From Scortum barcoo (lineage: Eukaryota; Chordata; Actinopteri; Centrarchiformes; Terapontidae), in NCBI GenBank assembly GCA_023238725.1, contig CM041551.1, forward strand, positions 8,359,759 to 8,423,758: a stretch of DNA of 64,000 nt, read 5' to 3'. Positions within the stretch are counted from its first letter, which is position 1. Every line of letters starts with the position of its first letter. Shown here one piece after another: positions 36,499 to 47,803 of this stretch. The notes beneath the pieces were generated by a model. That model did not search any database. It was not told the origin of the DNA and saw nothing but the letters and a program-made list of their open reading frames with translations. The position numbers and the translations under genes were made by a program.

Positions 36499-37295
36499 TC
36501 TTACTCTTCATCTCTACCTCCTTAAGAGGACAGTGTAAAAGGACACATGTCCAACATGTGTCTTTGATCCCTTTATGTGCTGATAAAAGGCCTTTCATTG
36601 ACTACAGCTACCCATTTATTGTGTTTCTCTTTTTCATCTCTTCAAATCCATTCAATAGAAAAGTGGTCAAATGCTGTCTTTTATATAAGAGAGAAGTGAA
36701 CCTATAAGCCTTCAAGCTCATTGGCGATACCTCCTCATGTCTGCAGCTTTACTTGTTGGCAGCCATTTGTATACTACTTGCCTTGTCTACTTAGAAATTG
36801 TTCTGAGATGGACCGAACACTATGTTGCTTTTATAATTTCAGCTGGATTTTGGCTCGCCTCCCTTTAAACTGTGTTTATGTGCATACATTCTTGTGTGAG
36901 TGTGTGTGTATCGTTGGAGCAAACACTTGCGTCTGTGTCTGCATATGTCTTCCTGCATCTGTGCGAGCATGCAAGGATTTGTGTGTGCTTGCACTGGCTA
37001 ATCTATCAAAACAAGTGTTTGTGATTGCCAGCGGACGGATGACCTTTGGGGGCCTCTCTGGAGTCCCCTGTCACATCATGTGGTGGAGATAGAGGACAGG
37101 AGGGGAAAGAGCTGACAAAGAAGGGTGGGAAGACACTTGCTGGGTGACTAAGTGTGCTTTTTTAATCCATTGTTCATGGAAGGGTTTTGCTGAGCATGCT
37201 TGCTCTTTTTCAGCCTCACCCTACTTCATATTCATGCAGTTGCACGCGGTCTCACCTGGCAGCAGCCCAGTACAGCCACAGTCTTCTGCTTATAT
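36499..37295. other. Large-intron sequence, nothing recognised
   Basis: Contains TGTG-rich runs at 36880-36965 that give a Cys/Val-rich chance frame. No gene was recognised. Confidence 0.55.
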
Positions 37296-37492
37296 CACTG
37301 AGCTGCTCCATTGGAGCCAACAGAGAGAGTGCCCTGCTCAAGGGCACACTGCCAGTAAGTGTTGAGAGACAACAGAGTGTTTACACATTCACTTTACTTG
37401 CCCAGAATTTCCCAGCTGGTGTAAGAAATTCAAAATTGCAGCCTTCTGGTCACAAGCCATTTCTCTAATCTTTAGGCCACCAACACCCCTAG
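37296..37492 (+). repeat. Dispersed fish repeat, copy 2
   Basis: Contains GAGCTGCTCCATTGGAG, AGTGCCCTGCTCAAGGGCAC, GTTGAGAGA and AGAGTGTTT, matching the order at 19375-19510. It also keeps the tail CTTCTGGTCACAAGCC and CTAATCTTTAGGCCAC, typical of a common fish repeat. It is more complete than the 19-kb copy. Confidence 0.6.
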
Positions 37493-40400
37493 TTGAGTGA
37501 ATAAATTGTGTCTCTTGAATATCAAATGGAATGTATCCATTAAAACACTTTCAGTATGTCCATACTCAGATTTTTTTTTTAATTAAGTACTTACAGTAAC
37601 CAATTTACCCCATTTTCTAAGTCAGAATCTTCTAAATAGCATGTGCCACAACACTCTCATATCAAAACACTCACAGAAAAGACCAACAACAGATTAACAA
37701 GTTTTTCTGGGTACTTATCTAAAATGCATGCCAAATATGCAGTACATGAGCTCAACAAGATGTCAATTGAAGCCAGATGTTGTGTCTCTCTGCCAATACA
37801 CACAGCACTGCAGAACCATCAGTGAATTTGGAAAAAAATATTAACCATTACTATGTTGCTGCATTGCCAGATGTGGTGATGCTGCCAATTGAGCAACCCC
37901 AAGTTTGCAGATAGCTCGTGGACACCTGGTCACTGGGTGTGCGATGAGGGTATGTGCAATGCACTCACTCACACATACATACACACACAGGCACATAGCT
38001 GCAATGGCATTTAGGCGGTGGCATTTTCCAAGTGACATTTTGTCTGTGGCCAAACCCATACTCACTGAGCATGAACCCCATCATGCTGTCACACTGTCAT
38101 GGAGCCATAAGGAGAGACTTACACATGCATGTGACCTTGCACAAGTGCATGTGAACACACACACACATATAAACAGGCTTGTCAAATATTTTAGACTCAA
38201 TTAGGCCCGATTACAAAATATATATAGGTGATAGAGGTTGATAGATTTAGAAAGATGTGTCAGACTTTCTAGCCTCCAGGCTGTTTTGACCTTTACCCTT
38301 CTCAACCCTCCTTTCCTTGCCATTGCCCACATGTAAAATATAGATCTTCCCCAGACATTAAAACTTTTTGCTATATATAGCTATATTTACCCATACAAAT
38401 GAATTAAATTGTGTTCATAGATAATAGGATAATTTCCAAAGGTTTTTCTGCTGACTATTTGGACACCATCTTATTTTAAACAAAGACCCTGATTTATAGA
38501 TCTGTCTGTTATAGCTGCATACCTCGTTACACCACCATGACCTCATGACTTCACAGATTGTTGAGAGTAACAAATTGACCAACTTAAAACAATGGAGGAA
38601 TTCACCTCAGGATAAATGTAATACTTAAAAAAAGGAAAGGAAAGTAAAGACAGCAGCCTTAATCAATTGGATCAATGTTAACCATTGCTTTTAACACTTT
38701 ATGAGTGAGAATTCATTATGTGGAATTATACAGATGCATTAAGAATCAAATCAAGCCTTGATCAAGTAGTGTTTGCAAAGTACTTTTTAAAGTTTGTTTT
38801 TAATATGAGGGGAGATCAACTTCTTACCCAGCCTAAGCTTTGCTGAGGTTTCTGAGTTACAAAAAACCCTCTTATCGAGGAAGAACACCCACACACTTAA
38901 ATCAATGCAGCTTTCACATTCACGCTATCGCCCTGTAAGACCTGATCAGGGCACGCTGTCTCTTTGGTGTGGCAGGGATGCTAGTTTTGTGTCCATTATT
39001 AGACAGCGGGTTCCAGGTCCCAACTTTTGATTGTCATTTTTTTTTGTCCTAAGCTGGGAAAGAAAAACCTGGCAGGGAAAAAAACCCAACAACATTGATT
39101 TCTTTCCTTGGGTATCAGGTTTCACCTACAGTACATCAGGCTCTCAGATAGTGAGGGTAACCACCAACTCATTGGGAATGCTTTGTGCTACTCTCTCTGG
39201 TGACATTTATTCAGTCTACCAATAAATGTGGTCTCAATAAATGTCACAGAAATGAAAGGGGCAGTTGCTTCATTTTTTTAATCAATGTATATTACCACAC
39301 CATAAATCCTGACGCCAGCAGAAATAACTCTCCATAGTAGAAATGGTTCCATTGATGGCAGGCAAAAAAAGTCAAAAAAAAGAAAAGAACACAACTTATC
39401 TGTAAATTGAGACTATATTATTTAGTATTAAGTGGTCTAGTTTTAGCACTGCAGAGACCAAATGTCTGCTCTTTGTTTCACAGCTGCAGAGTATTGCGTG
39501 TGTGTATATGCGTGTATGACAAGCGCAAGTGTCTCATCAAGGGACTAGAATATTTTGTTTGTATGTGTTTGCCTGCCTATGTGGGTATTTTTGCATTGGC
39601 TATTAAACATGGAGCAAGGAAAAGGAAAAGCGAGAAAAAAGGAGATGAGAGCATTTACAGCGTGAAGCATAGCGCGCAGCCTTTCTTACACAATGCACGC
39701 TAATTAGATAATTCATCACAAGTTAAATACAGTAGAACTTCTGCACAGTATTCAGAGAGATTTAGAGATTAGTTTGTATTCCTCGTGTCAAAAAGAAGCA
39801 ATCTGTTACTCCAGACAGTTAATCATAAAGGAGTTAATCACTGTAACACTTTGCCAACAGGTTCGCTCACATTCAATCAAACATGCACCAATGAACACAC
39901 GCACAGGCATTCAGGAGCCGGGCAAAATAGGTTTCACCAAACGGTGTTAACAAAGGCTGGTTTTTCAAGGAACTGCCAATTAAAAGGACATTTGTGCTTC
40001 TACGGGGGTTTGACAATGATCATTTGTATATGTGACTTTTCAAATCATCAGACTTTCAAAAGCAACAGGCGCACTCAGCCAAGAGAACGACATATTAATA
40101 ATGTGTTGATGTGGCAACCGAAACAGTCTTTCAGAGCGTTACAGTTTAGTTGTATGCATAGACAATAAGTCAACAAAGAAGAAACTTTTGTCTTCTTAAT
40201 GTGCATATGTGTACATCAGATCTGACATCACATACTGGACAAACAATGTAATGAGACACGTGCCCTGTCGTTCCTTTAACTTAACTTAACTTAACTTGCC
40301 TTTTATTGGGAAAAAAAGTTATTTTGTTATCATTTTCAACAACAACAACAAAAAAAGATTGCCATCGTGTTTTGATAATCTGTATGTAACTTCGACAGAC

Positions 40401-40534
40401 CAAAGCAACATGAGTATGTGGCCCTAATTGGGACAAGGAGAGAGGGATATTTTGTGTGTATTGTGTATTTGTCTGCATGCATGTATTGCACTTAGCTTGT
40501 TTAAAATCCAAACCACTATTTTCAGGCTGCTCAG
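37493..40534. other. Large-intron sequence, nothing recognised
   Basis: AT-rich intron. A short (TTAAC)n run of about four units lies at 40275-40297. No gene was recognised. Confidence 0.55.
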
Positions 40535-40575
40535 GGTTTCCTAATTGCAGCACACACACAACCCAAACCCACAAA

Positions 40576-40586
40576 ACACACACACA

Positions 40587-40626
<40 letters not shown>
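40576..40626 (+). repeat. (CA)n microsatellite
   Basis: About 25 CA units with one TA interruption near 40592; looser CA-rich sequence begins at about 40551. Confidence 0.95.
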
Positions 40627-40628
<2 letters not shown>

Positions 40629-42251
40629 GAAAAAGAGACAGACGTACTGGAACGCGGAGGGGAGAGTGCGACAGAGTGGGGGAGAGAGCGAAATTGGAGA
40701 CTAAGAGAGAGATGATTTCATTTTGCCCACTGAGCCCTTAAATAATTTAACGAGGGAGAGATCTGTCAGAGTATTGCTGTGTTTGTGTGTTGAATATTTA
40801 TAATGCATATAAAACTGTTATGGCCCAGCTGTTGGCAGTCATGTGTCTCAGGTCTGTGCATTTTTCTTTTAAAGGAGTACCAGAATCCAAAATCGAAGGA
40901 GATACAGCTACTTCACTTGAAACATGACCAGGGTGTAGAGGTTTTATTTATTAAAAAAATAAAATAAAATAAATAAATATGGCAAATATTGTCTGTGTTT
41001 TTCGCCATTAGCAGCTGGGCCTCATGAATAGCTCATTTTCAAATGTTTAGTGATGTGGCTCTTTGATTTGGCTGTCTTTGAAGCTGTTTTCCTGAATTCC
41101 TCTTTGCCTGGACCAGAGATATTTTAATCCTGAGCCTCATATTTATCAAACAACTCAGAACCACTCGCACTGAAAGTTTGAGCAGGACTAAAAATACTCC
41201 GAGACGAACATATGAGGTGCTTATTGATGTTTTCTACACTGCTTTGAGCAAGTTCTCCTTTGAGAATGAATGACATCACCATCTGAAAATTAAGTTAATA
41301 ATAATACATATTCCTCTTATGTGTGTATTTAACACATGCAAAACATTTATCTACAAAGAATTTTTAGATCATTTAGGATGGGAAAAATGAAATAACATAG
41401 AAAAAATACCACAGCCTGTGTATGTTATAAGCTATTTACAGATATCTACAGGCTGAAATAAATTTTTGCCAAACTTCCTTTCAGCTGCCTCCTTAGTAAG
41501 ACACACTGCCAGTATAATGAGTCACAAAATTCAGATGGTAATAATTGGCTCCAAAGCTGTCCACACCAGACAGAATTTAAATGAGCATCCATCCCCAAAT
41601 GTGACAAAGGATCTTTTTACATACTGTAGCTCCATTTACAGTCAAATGTGTTCTCTACGGCTGTTTTCTAAAACAGCCCCTTGAGTCAATTAAGGGAAAA
41701 TCTGCCCCCAAAACAGAAGTGACAGGGATTTCCTCTATGATTTGAGTCAGTATATTTGCATACATCACCGACTCCCTCTTCCACAAAAAGAAACCGGAGA
41801 AACCAGACCTTTTCAGCTCACAAACCCCAAAGTCACTTTATTGACAGCAAAACTACTTCTCTGTCTAAAGAGAATGTGAGAATGTATTTTAGCTGTGACA
41901 TTGAAAAGCACTTCATTTCTTTGTATTACTGCCAGTTTTACACTCTTACTTGGGCAATGTCGCTTTATCCATAAAGTAATACTTAGAATATTGCCAGTGG
42001 AGCAGCTTCAGCGCCTCTGTCTTAATATCATTCAGTCTTGCCTCACCATTCCCCGTCTTTGAGAGACATTTGCTCTCATTGCCAACAAACTCATCTGTGA
42101 AAATTACAGGAGTCAGAGGGTAATTTAGTCGTGGAGGGTATTTTCTCTGAGACTCTGTGATATGTATTGAATTTGTAAAGGCTGGTATTCTCCCAGGATA
42201 GAATGCAACACTTGCTTGTTTAAGTCTGTCTGCTTTACTGTCATTGACTTA
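40627..42251. other. Large-intron sequence up to the transposon nest
   Basis: AT-rich intron with an (AAATA)-like run at 40950-40978. No gene was recognised. It ends at the TA target site (42250-42251) of the Tc1 element. Confidence 0.55.
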
Positions 42252-42362
42252 CAGTGGCTTGCAAAAGTATTCATAGCCCTTGAACTTTTCCACATTTTCT
42301 TCACATTACGACCACAAACAAAAATATGTTTTATTGGAATTTTATGTGAAAGACCAACACAA
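42252..42362 (+). repeat. Left terminal inverted repeat of the Tc1-like element
   Basis: Starts right after TA at 42250-42251 and pairs with 47030-47141. The repeat is cut off at its inner end by the LINE insertion. Confidence 0.9.
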
Positions 42363-42927
42363 GGACCTCCGGTTTGGCTGATGACAGAGTAAGTCGTACT
42401 GTGGAGTCGCTCTCCCAGGCCTAGTAAATATTACTCGTCTAGCAACTCGAAAACTTCATATTTATTTGAGCAAGGGCCCGACGAGTGGGGGAAGAATCAC
42501 TAAAGACCAGGGAAAAAAGAAAAAATGCCAAAAGCGCAAGAAAAAAAACAACTTGACGCCAAACACTGGCAATATCGGAACAGCTCAAGTTAACACCCGT
42601 AGCGGAGCAGCGGCAAGTCAGAAGAATCCTGTCATCATGTTTTCACATATTGAAATCATAGTGACTTCCAGCTTTAAACATAAATATATGTTAAAATATG
42701 TAATATGTACATAAATATAAATATCTAGAGATTTAAAGTTGTAGCAGCAATGTACAGTAGGAAGGGGTGGGTCAGTTGTTTAAGTCAAGTTGGCTCAAGT
42801 TCTCAATAGGAGGGAAATGGATTGGACAGCTCTGGGGAAAAAGCTGTGTTTTCAGTCTGGTACTTTTGGTCTTTAAGTTTCTGTGTACTGTTTTCCAGAT
42901 CCAGAGGAAAGTGGTACAAACAGTCCA

Positions 42928-44257
42928 TCATGCATTGCCCGGGCGGGTAGGGTCGGAATGGCAGTACGTGCACGTCGGACCTTCTTCTGGATCCAGCCAG
43001 CGTATATTGAGTTTAGGTCTGGAAGAGGACTTCCCACAAACCCCTGTGCCTGTTTTCACCACCCAGGCTAAGTCCCTTTCGGTTTTGTGCAGTGCAGCTG
43101 CATTGCTACCCATACCACACTGCTGCACTGAGGCAGAGGATGCTCTCTATTGTGGCCCTGTAGAAGTTTGTCAGGAGCTGAGGGGAGAGTCCAGCACGTT
43201 TCAAGCTTCCTGAGGAAGAAGAGTCTTTGTTGAGCCTTCTTTAACCAGGTGAGCTGTGTTCATGGACCAGGTCAGGTCAGATGTGATGTGGATGCCCAGG
43301 AACTTGATATTGTTGACACGCTCAACTGCTTCCCCGTGGATGAGGAGAGGAGCGTGCTCTTTGTCCTCCTGGACCTCCTGTAGTCCACTGTGACCTCCTT
43401 GGTCTTCTTGCTGTTCAGAACAAGGTTGTTGTTTGAGCACCATTGAGTAAGGTGCTGGATCTCCTCTCTGTAGTGGGTCTCATCATTGTCCGATATGAGG
43501 CCCACTATGGTGGTGTTGTCTGCAAACTTCATACGATGGTGTTTGTGGAGTGGATGGCAGAACAGTCACTGGTGAAGAGAGTGAAGAGGGCTGGGCTGAG
43601 CAGCAGCCCTGCAGCCCTGTGGTGTGCCTGTGCTCAGGACCAGTGTAGAGGATGTGTTGCACTAGCTATTTTTGCTTCATTCTTTGCTTGTTTATTTTGT
43701 TTATCTTTTGTACTTATTTATCTACTTTTTTTTTTAATACTTATTCTACTTTTTATATTTATTCTTATTTGGGCTAGCACCGGGACCAGGGTAGCTAATC
43801 TCATTCCATCCCATGTTTAACTTGTGTTGGAATGACAATGACAAAACAATCCTTGAATCCTTGAATCCTTGAATCCCCAATTCTCACCACCTGAGGCCTG
43901 TTGGTGAGGAAGTCTCTGATCCAATAGCACAGCGATGAGGGTAGTCCCAGGTTTCCCAGGATTGTGGAGCTTCAGTCAGTACCAGCTTGTCCAGGATCAC
44001 TGTGTTGAAGGCTGAACTGGCTGAAGGCTGATCCTCATCCTCACGTAGGTGTTAGGAAGCTGCAGATGGGTCAGGTCAGGGCTGTGTGAAGTGCAATGGA
44101 GACTGCATCCTCTGTTGATCTGTTCTCCCTGTATGCAAACTGATACTGATCCAGACCAGCAGGGATGATGTCCTTTGATGTGCTTTAGGACGATCCTCTC
44201 AAAGCACTTCATGATGACCGGAGTTAGAGCGACATTAGGATTTAGGGTGGTAGTCAT
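42928..44257 (-). pseudogene. Reverse-transcriptase domain remnant of the minus-strand LINE
   Basis: Broken coding sequence covering the conserved reverse-transcriptase blocks from VALTPVIMKCFERIV to the C-terminal WVVKT block. The FADN box replaces the usual FADD, several frame shifts are present, and a plus-strand LINE tail (43655-43878) splits it between VVRIG-like and SSTLVLS sequence. Confidence 0.85.
43655..43878 (+). mobile_element. 5'-truncated LINE 3' tail ending in (CCTTGAAT)n, inserted in the minus-strand LINE
   Basis: A T-rich 3' UTR containing GGGCTAGCACCGGGACCAGG and TGGAATGACAATGACAAAAC ends in three tandem CCTTGAAT units (about 43852-43876). Fish L2/CR1-type LINEs commonly end this way rather than in poly(A). 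It interrupts the reverse-transcriptase frame of the host LINE, so it is younger than that insertion. No coding sequence remains. Confidence 0.8.
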
Positions 44258-44340
44258 TTAGGAAGGTGACAGCAGATTTTTTAGGCACAGACACAATGAT
44301 GGAGAAGGCTGTTTTGAGGCTGACAGGAACTGCAGGGACA

Positions 44341-44382
44341 GGTTGAAAAGCTGCAGGGACAGGTTGAAAATGTCCAAAAAAA
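44341..44382 (-). repeat. 21-bp tandem duplication inside the minus-strand LINE
   Basis: CTGCAGGGACAGGTTGAAAA repeats head to tail, giving NLSLQ twice in the LINE reading direction. Confidence 0.8.
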
Positions 44383-45104
44383 CTCCTGCCAGTTGGTCTG
44401 CACACAATTTCAGAGTGTGCGACCAGACACCTTATCTGGTCCTTCAGCTTTCCTGATGTTGATTCTTTTCATGGAAGAGCTCACTTGGTGCAGCTGCAGG
44501 ACTAGAGGCTGATGCAGTTCTTCCAGCCGGGGAAGGTGAACACTCTCTCTGCTGCCAGGTGTGTCAAAGCGAGCGGGTGTAGAATGTGTTCAGGGTGTTG
44601 GGGAGAGTGGAATCGTGGAATCGTGGCTAACCAGCTGATCACTGCGCTTATAGTCCATTATTTTCTTGATGTTTCTCCACATACTATGTGGGTTTATGTG
44701 TTTCTAAGTGCTTCTCGATGCGCCGTTTTTATACCTGCTTTTTGCTGCTAGCTTAATGCATTTTTTCAGTTCTTTTCTTTTCGGGCAATGCTATAGGCCA
44801 GCCAGCTTGTCACCTGACCTGTAGGCAGCGTCACAAGCTTTGAGTAGGGGCTTCACTGTGCTGTCCAACCATGGCCATGGTTTTTGATTTGGGAAAACCT
44901 TGATGGTCTTTGTGGGTAGAACAGCATCAGTACAGAATTTTAGGTAGGACAGAACCGATGAAGTGTGTCCGATCCAGATCTGTGCCCTGCCCACCTTGAA
45001 CACTTCCCAGTCAGTGCACTCAAAGCAAGTCCTGTAATGTTGAAGACGCCTCCTCAGTCCAAACCTGTACAGTTCTGGTGGTTGGTCTTGCAATCCCTAC
45101 CTAT

Positions 45105-45545
45105 AAACCTCTTGCAGAGGTATAGATTGTCTGAAACAGGAAATTGTTCAACTGAGGCAAGAAGTCAACGGGAAACCCGATAATCTTGCAACGGCAGTGC
45201 AGAGCCTGTCAGACCGCGTTGATGAGTCCTGGGTGGAGCAAGTGTAGGGATGGACCAAGGAGGCAACTGAGACACTCTGTTCATATCTCAAACAATGAAG
45301 ATCCCTGCAGCAAAATTAACGGTCTTAGAATCTCAGTCGAGAAGAAACAACATACGCATCTTTGGAGTGGCAGAGGTGGAAGAGAGAAACTCGGTACTAC
45401 AGTTCGTAGAGAAATTCATTAAAAGCGAGTTGACAGCATCTCAAGACATGGACCTGAAAATACAGCAGGCTGACCAGACCCTGGCGCCTAGATCGCAACC
45501 CGATACACCCCCGAGACCCATTGTTGTCAACTTCTTAACTTTATA
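45105..45545 (+). pseudogene. L1-like ORF1 remnant (coiled coil and RNA-binding region)
   Basis: Two frames cover it. A coiled-coil segment (LRQEIVQLRQEV, SLSDRVDESW) runs into a stop near 45246. A clear frame from about 45295 then reads LTVLESQSRRNNIRIFGVAE and ends PRPIVVNFL, the RNA-recognition part of L1 ORF1 proteins, which bind their own RNA. The frame shift and premature stop make it non-functional. Confidence 0.85.
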
Positions 45546-45589
45546 AAAGGACGTCAAACTCAAGACAACATCAGATGAACTTTACATAT

Positions 45590-46200
45590 TATAGAACAGA
45601 TTAATAAAAAACATCTAAGTGCAGTTCTGGCAAGTTTAGACATGGAAAAGGCCTTTCCACGTTTAAACTGGCCCCTAGCACAGAGTATAAACTCATGGCG
45701 ACTTTAGACGAATATGGCCAAAAGTTAGGTTTTAAATTGAACATAGATAAGACACAAATACTTTTTTAATTACAGTCCAAATATAGATATTAGGCTGAAA
45801 TATAAAGTGAAGTGGGAAGCAAAATCAACAATACTTGGGAGTGTTGATTAGTCAGAAACTTGATAAAATATACGAAATAAACTACAAAATAATAAATGAT
45901 TAGATACAGAAAGATATTAAAAATGGTCCACACTGGGGTTAGACTTTAGTTCAAAGATTGAGGCAGTGAAAATGAATGTGCTGCCAAGGTGGCTGTACCT
46001 TTTTTTGTCTTTACCTGTCAGAATCCCAGACTCACAGTTTTCAATGTGGGACAAACAGTTATCAAGGTTTATCTGGGCTGGAGCAAGACCAAGGGTAAGA
46101 TTTAAAACACTTCAAATTGACTAAAACCATGGAAGCCTTGTAGTACCAAATCTAAGGGAATACTATTATGCTGCCCAGATGAGATACTTTGTCTACTGGA
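45590..46200 (+). pseudogene. L1-like ORF2 reverse-transcriptase remnant
   Basis: Starts inside the reverse-transcriptase domain (ASLDMEKAFPRLNW), loses the central catalytic section, resumes at GQKLGFKLNIDKTQ and KYLGVLI-like sequence, and runs through MNVLPRWLYLFLSLPV and FIWAGARPR to YYYAAQMRYFVYW. Several frames are used. The sequence is cut at the Tc1 junction near 46205. Confidence 0.85.
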
Positions 46201-46204
46201 ATCT

Positions 46205-46885
46205 CTCCACAGGACAACTATCAGTCGTGCGCTGCACAAATCTGGCCTTTATGAAGAAGAGTGGCAAGAAGAAAGCCATTGTTAAAAGAAAACCATAAGA
46301 AGTCCCAGTTTGCAGTTTGCCAGAAGCCATGTGGGGGACACAGCAAACATGTGGAAGAAGGTGCTCTGGTCAGATGAGACCAAAATTGAACTTTTTGGCC
46401 TAAATGCAAAACGGAAACTAACACTGCACATCACTCTGAACACACCATCCCCACTGTCAAACATGGTGGTGGCAGCATCATTTTCTGGGGGTGCTTCTCT
46501 TCAGCAGGGACAGGAAGAATGGTCAGAGTTGATGGGAAGATGGATGAAGCCAAATACAGATCTTGGAAGAAGACTTGAGACTGGGGCGGAGGTTCCACCT
46601 TCCTAGTAGCAGGACACACGACCTGACCCTAAACATAAAGCCAGGGCTACAATGGAATGGTTTAAAACAAAACATATGCATGTGTTAGAATGGGCCAGTC
46701 AAAGTCCAGACCTAAATCCAAATGGGAATCTGTGGCAAGATCTGAAAAAACTGCCGTTCACAAACGCTCTCCATCTAATCTGACTGAGTTTAAGCTGTTT
46801 TGCAAAGAATGGGCAAAAATTTCAGTCTCTAGATGTGCAAAGCTGGTAGAGACATACATACCCCAAAAAGACTTGCAGCTGTAAT
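46205..46885 (+). pseudogene. Tc1-family transposase remnant
   Basis: Degenerate coding sequence of a DD34E-type transposase, entering in the middle of the protein (HKSGLYEEEW-like) and running to the C-terminus. Frames change near 46420, 46490, 46600 and 46745. The SDET and NLWQDL motifs are readable, but the Glu of the last motif is lost. Upstream the gene is replaced by LINE sequence. Confidence 0.9.
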
Positions 46886-47029
46886 TGCAGCAAAAGGTGG
46901 TTCCACAAAGTATTGACTCAGGGGGGGCTGAATACTTTTGCACACCGCACCTTTCAGTTTTTTTATCTGGAAAAAAAAAAAAATCATGTATGGGTAATTT
47001 TCTTTCTACTTCACAATTTTATGCCACTT

Positions 47030-47141
47030 TGTGTTGTTGGTCTTTCACATAAAATTCCAATAAAATATATTTATGTTTGTGGTCGTAACGTGACAAAATG
47101 TGTAAAAGTTCAATGGGTATGAATACTTTTGCAAGCCACTA
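47030..47141 (-). repeat. Right terminal inverted repeat of the Tc1-like element
   Basis: Inverted relative to 42252-42362 and followed by TA at 47142-47143. The outermost base differs (A instead of the expected G). Confidence 0.9.
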
Positions 47142-47143
47142 TA

Positions 47144-47803
47144 ATTTGCTACTATTTGCTCACATAGAATAGGTTTTGTTCTCCAAGTTCCATTGAACTG
47201 AGTGTTGATCCTGGGGATTCACTTCTTAGAAATTTCTTAAAAAAGTTTTTTTTTCTCAGGATTTACACTTTACTGTCAGATTAAATTTATTTTCCATGTT
47301 GTTTCTCTTGTGTCACGTAAGTGACAAATGACCTGTTTTGTCTTTTAGGTATGAAAACTTTTTGATGAGACTGTTTTACATTCTGTAAAATAATTTCATT
47401 TCTTTAAATATTTATTAAAGATGGATTTTAATTTTTTACAGTACATGTAAACCATGCTTTATTACAGACTAAACAGTTTAATTTTTTACAACCACCTTCT
47501 TATCTGTTTACATTGAACAAAGTTCACAGTTATTGGAAATACCAACTTTAAATCCAATTTTAATTTCCTCTTATTTGTGTTATTTCTCTCCTTTACCTGT
47601 GAGTCCTCCAGATAGCCTGAATGTGACTCTGACAGGATATTGTCCTGCTAGTTGTTTGCTTTAGTCTTTGCTTTGGATTGTTGATTGGTTATTGTGACAT
47701 AATTAGATTAATGTTTTCTTTTTCCACAATAACAGTTTTGTGTTATGTTCCCATTAATGGGCTCTTTAATTATTATTTGTATTAATATTATTAGTATCTT
47801 TGG
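47144..47803. other. Large-intron sequence, nothing recognised
   Basis: AT-rich intron following the Tc1 right end. TTTAATTTTTTACA occurs twice near 47427 and 47477. No gene was recognised. Confidence 0.55.

Larger units (their letters stand above)
42636..45104 (-). mobile_element. L2/CR1/Rex-like LINE on the minus strand, inserted in the L1-like LINE
   Basis: Read from high to low coordinates, this remnant gives LSYLKFCTDAVLPTKTIKVF (about 44950), KRINIRKAEGPDKVSGRTLK, VALTPVIMKCFERIVLKHI (about 44200), SSAFNTVI, SSTLVLSTG, KFADNTTIVGLISDNDETHY (about 43530), VERVNNIKFLGIHITSDLTW and a C-terminal WVVKTGTGV...RPGNA block (about 42930), then a roughly 280-bp 3' UTR. This is the ordered reverse-transcriptase domain of an L2/CR1/Rex1-type non-LTR element. 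Frames shift repeatedly and the catalytic box reads FADN instead of FADD (43515-43526). The exact clade is not settled by eye. Outer limits are good to about 30 bp. Confidence 0.88.
42363..46204 (+). mobile_element. L1-like LINE, internally deleted and interrupted
   Basis: Plus-strand remnant of an L1/Tx1-type LINE. The first segment (42363 to about 42635) carries the 5' end and a Lys-rich ORF1 start (KDQGKKKKCQKRKKK). The second (about 45105 onward) has the ORF1 coiled coil (LRQEIVQLRQEVNG) and RNA-binding part (SRRNNIRIFGVAEVEE, then PRPIVVNFL), then jumps to ORF2: AVLASLDMEKAF at about 45630 and, after another deletion that removes the YADD catalytic region, SLPVRIPDSQFSMWDKQLSR and the C-terminal PNLREYYYAAQMRYFVYW. 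There is no endonuclease domain, 3' UTR or poly(A). It is a dead copy. Confidence 0.85.
42252..47141 (+). mobile_element. Tc1-like DNA transposon, dead and split by nested LINEs
   Basis: The left terminal repeat starts CAGTGGCTTGCAAAAGTATT at 42252 and the right ends GCAAGCCACTA at 47141. Both ends are flanked by TA, the Tc1 target-site duplication. The terminal repeats match for about 100 bp, including GACCAACA and ACCACAAAC. Tc1 sequence lies only at 42252-42362 and about 46205-47141. The right part holds a transposase remnant: VLWSDETKIELFG (first catalytic Asp at 46373-46375), VKHGGG...GGCFSS-like sequence and SQSPDLNPNGNLWQ. In the last block the expected catalytic Glu is Gly (GGG at 46724-46726). 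The frame is shifted several times, the N-terminal DNA-binding half is missing, and the DDE triad is broken, so it cannot move on its own. Confidence 0.93.

Noticed and set aside
40281..40704. Minus- and plus-strand frames across the CA repeat
   Set aside because: Microsatellite translation (Cys/Val or Thr/His runs).
42767..43213. 148-codon plus-strand frame
   Set aside because: It is the antisense of the C-terminal part and 3' UTR of the minus-strand LINE.
43443..43820. 125-codon plus-strand frame in the transposon nest
   Set aside because: It is antisense to the LINE reverse-transcriptase and then runs into the inserted LINE tail.
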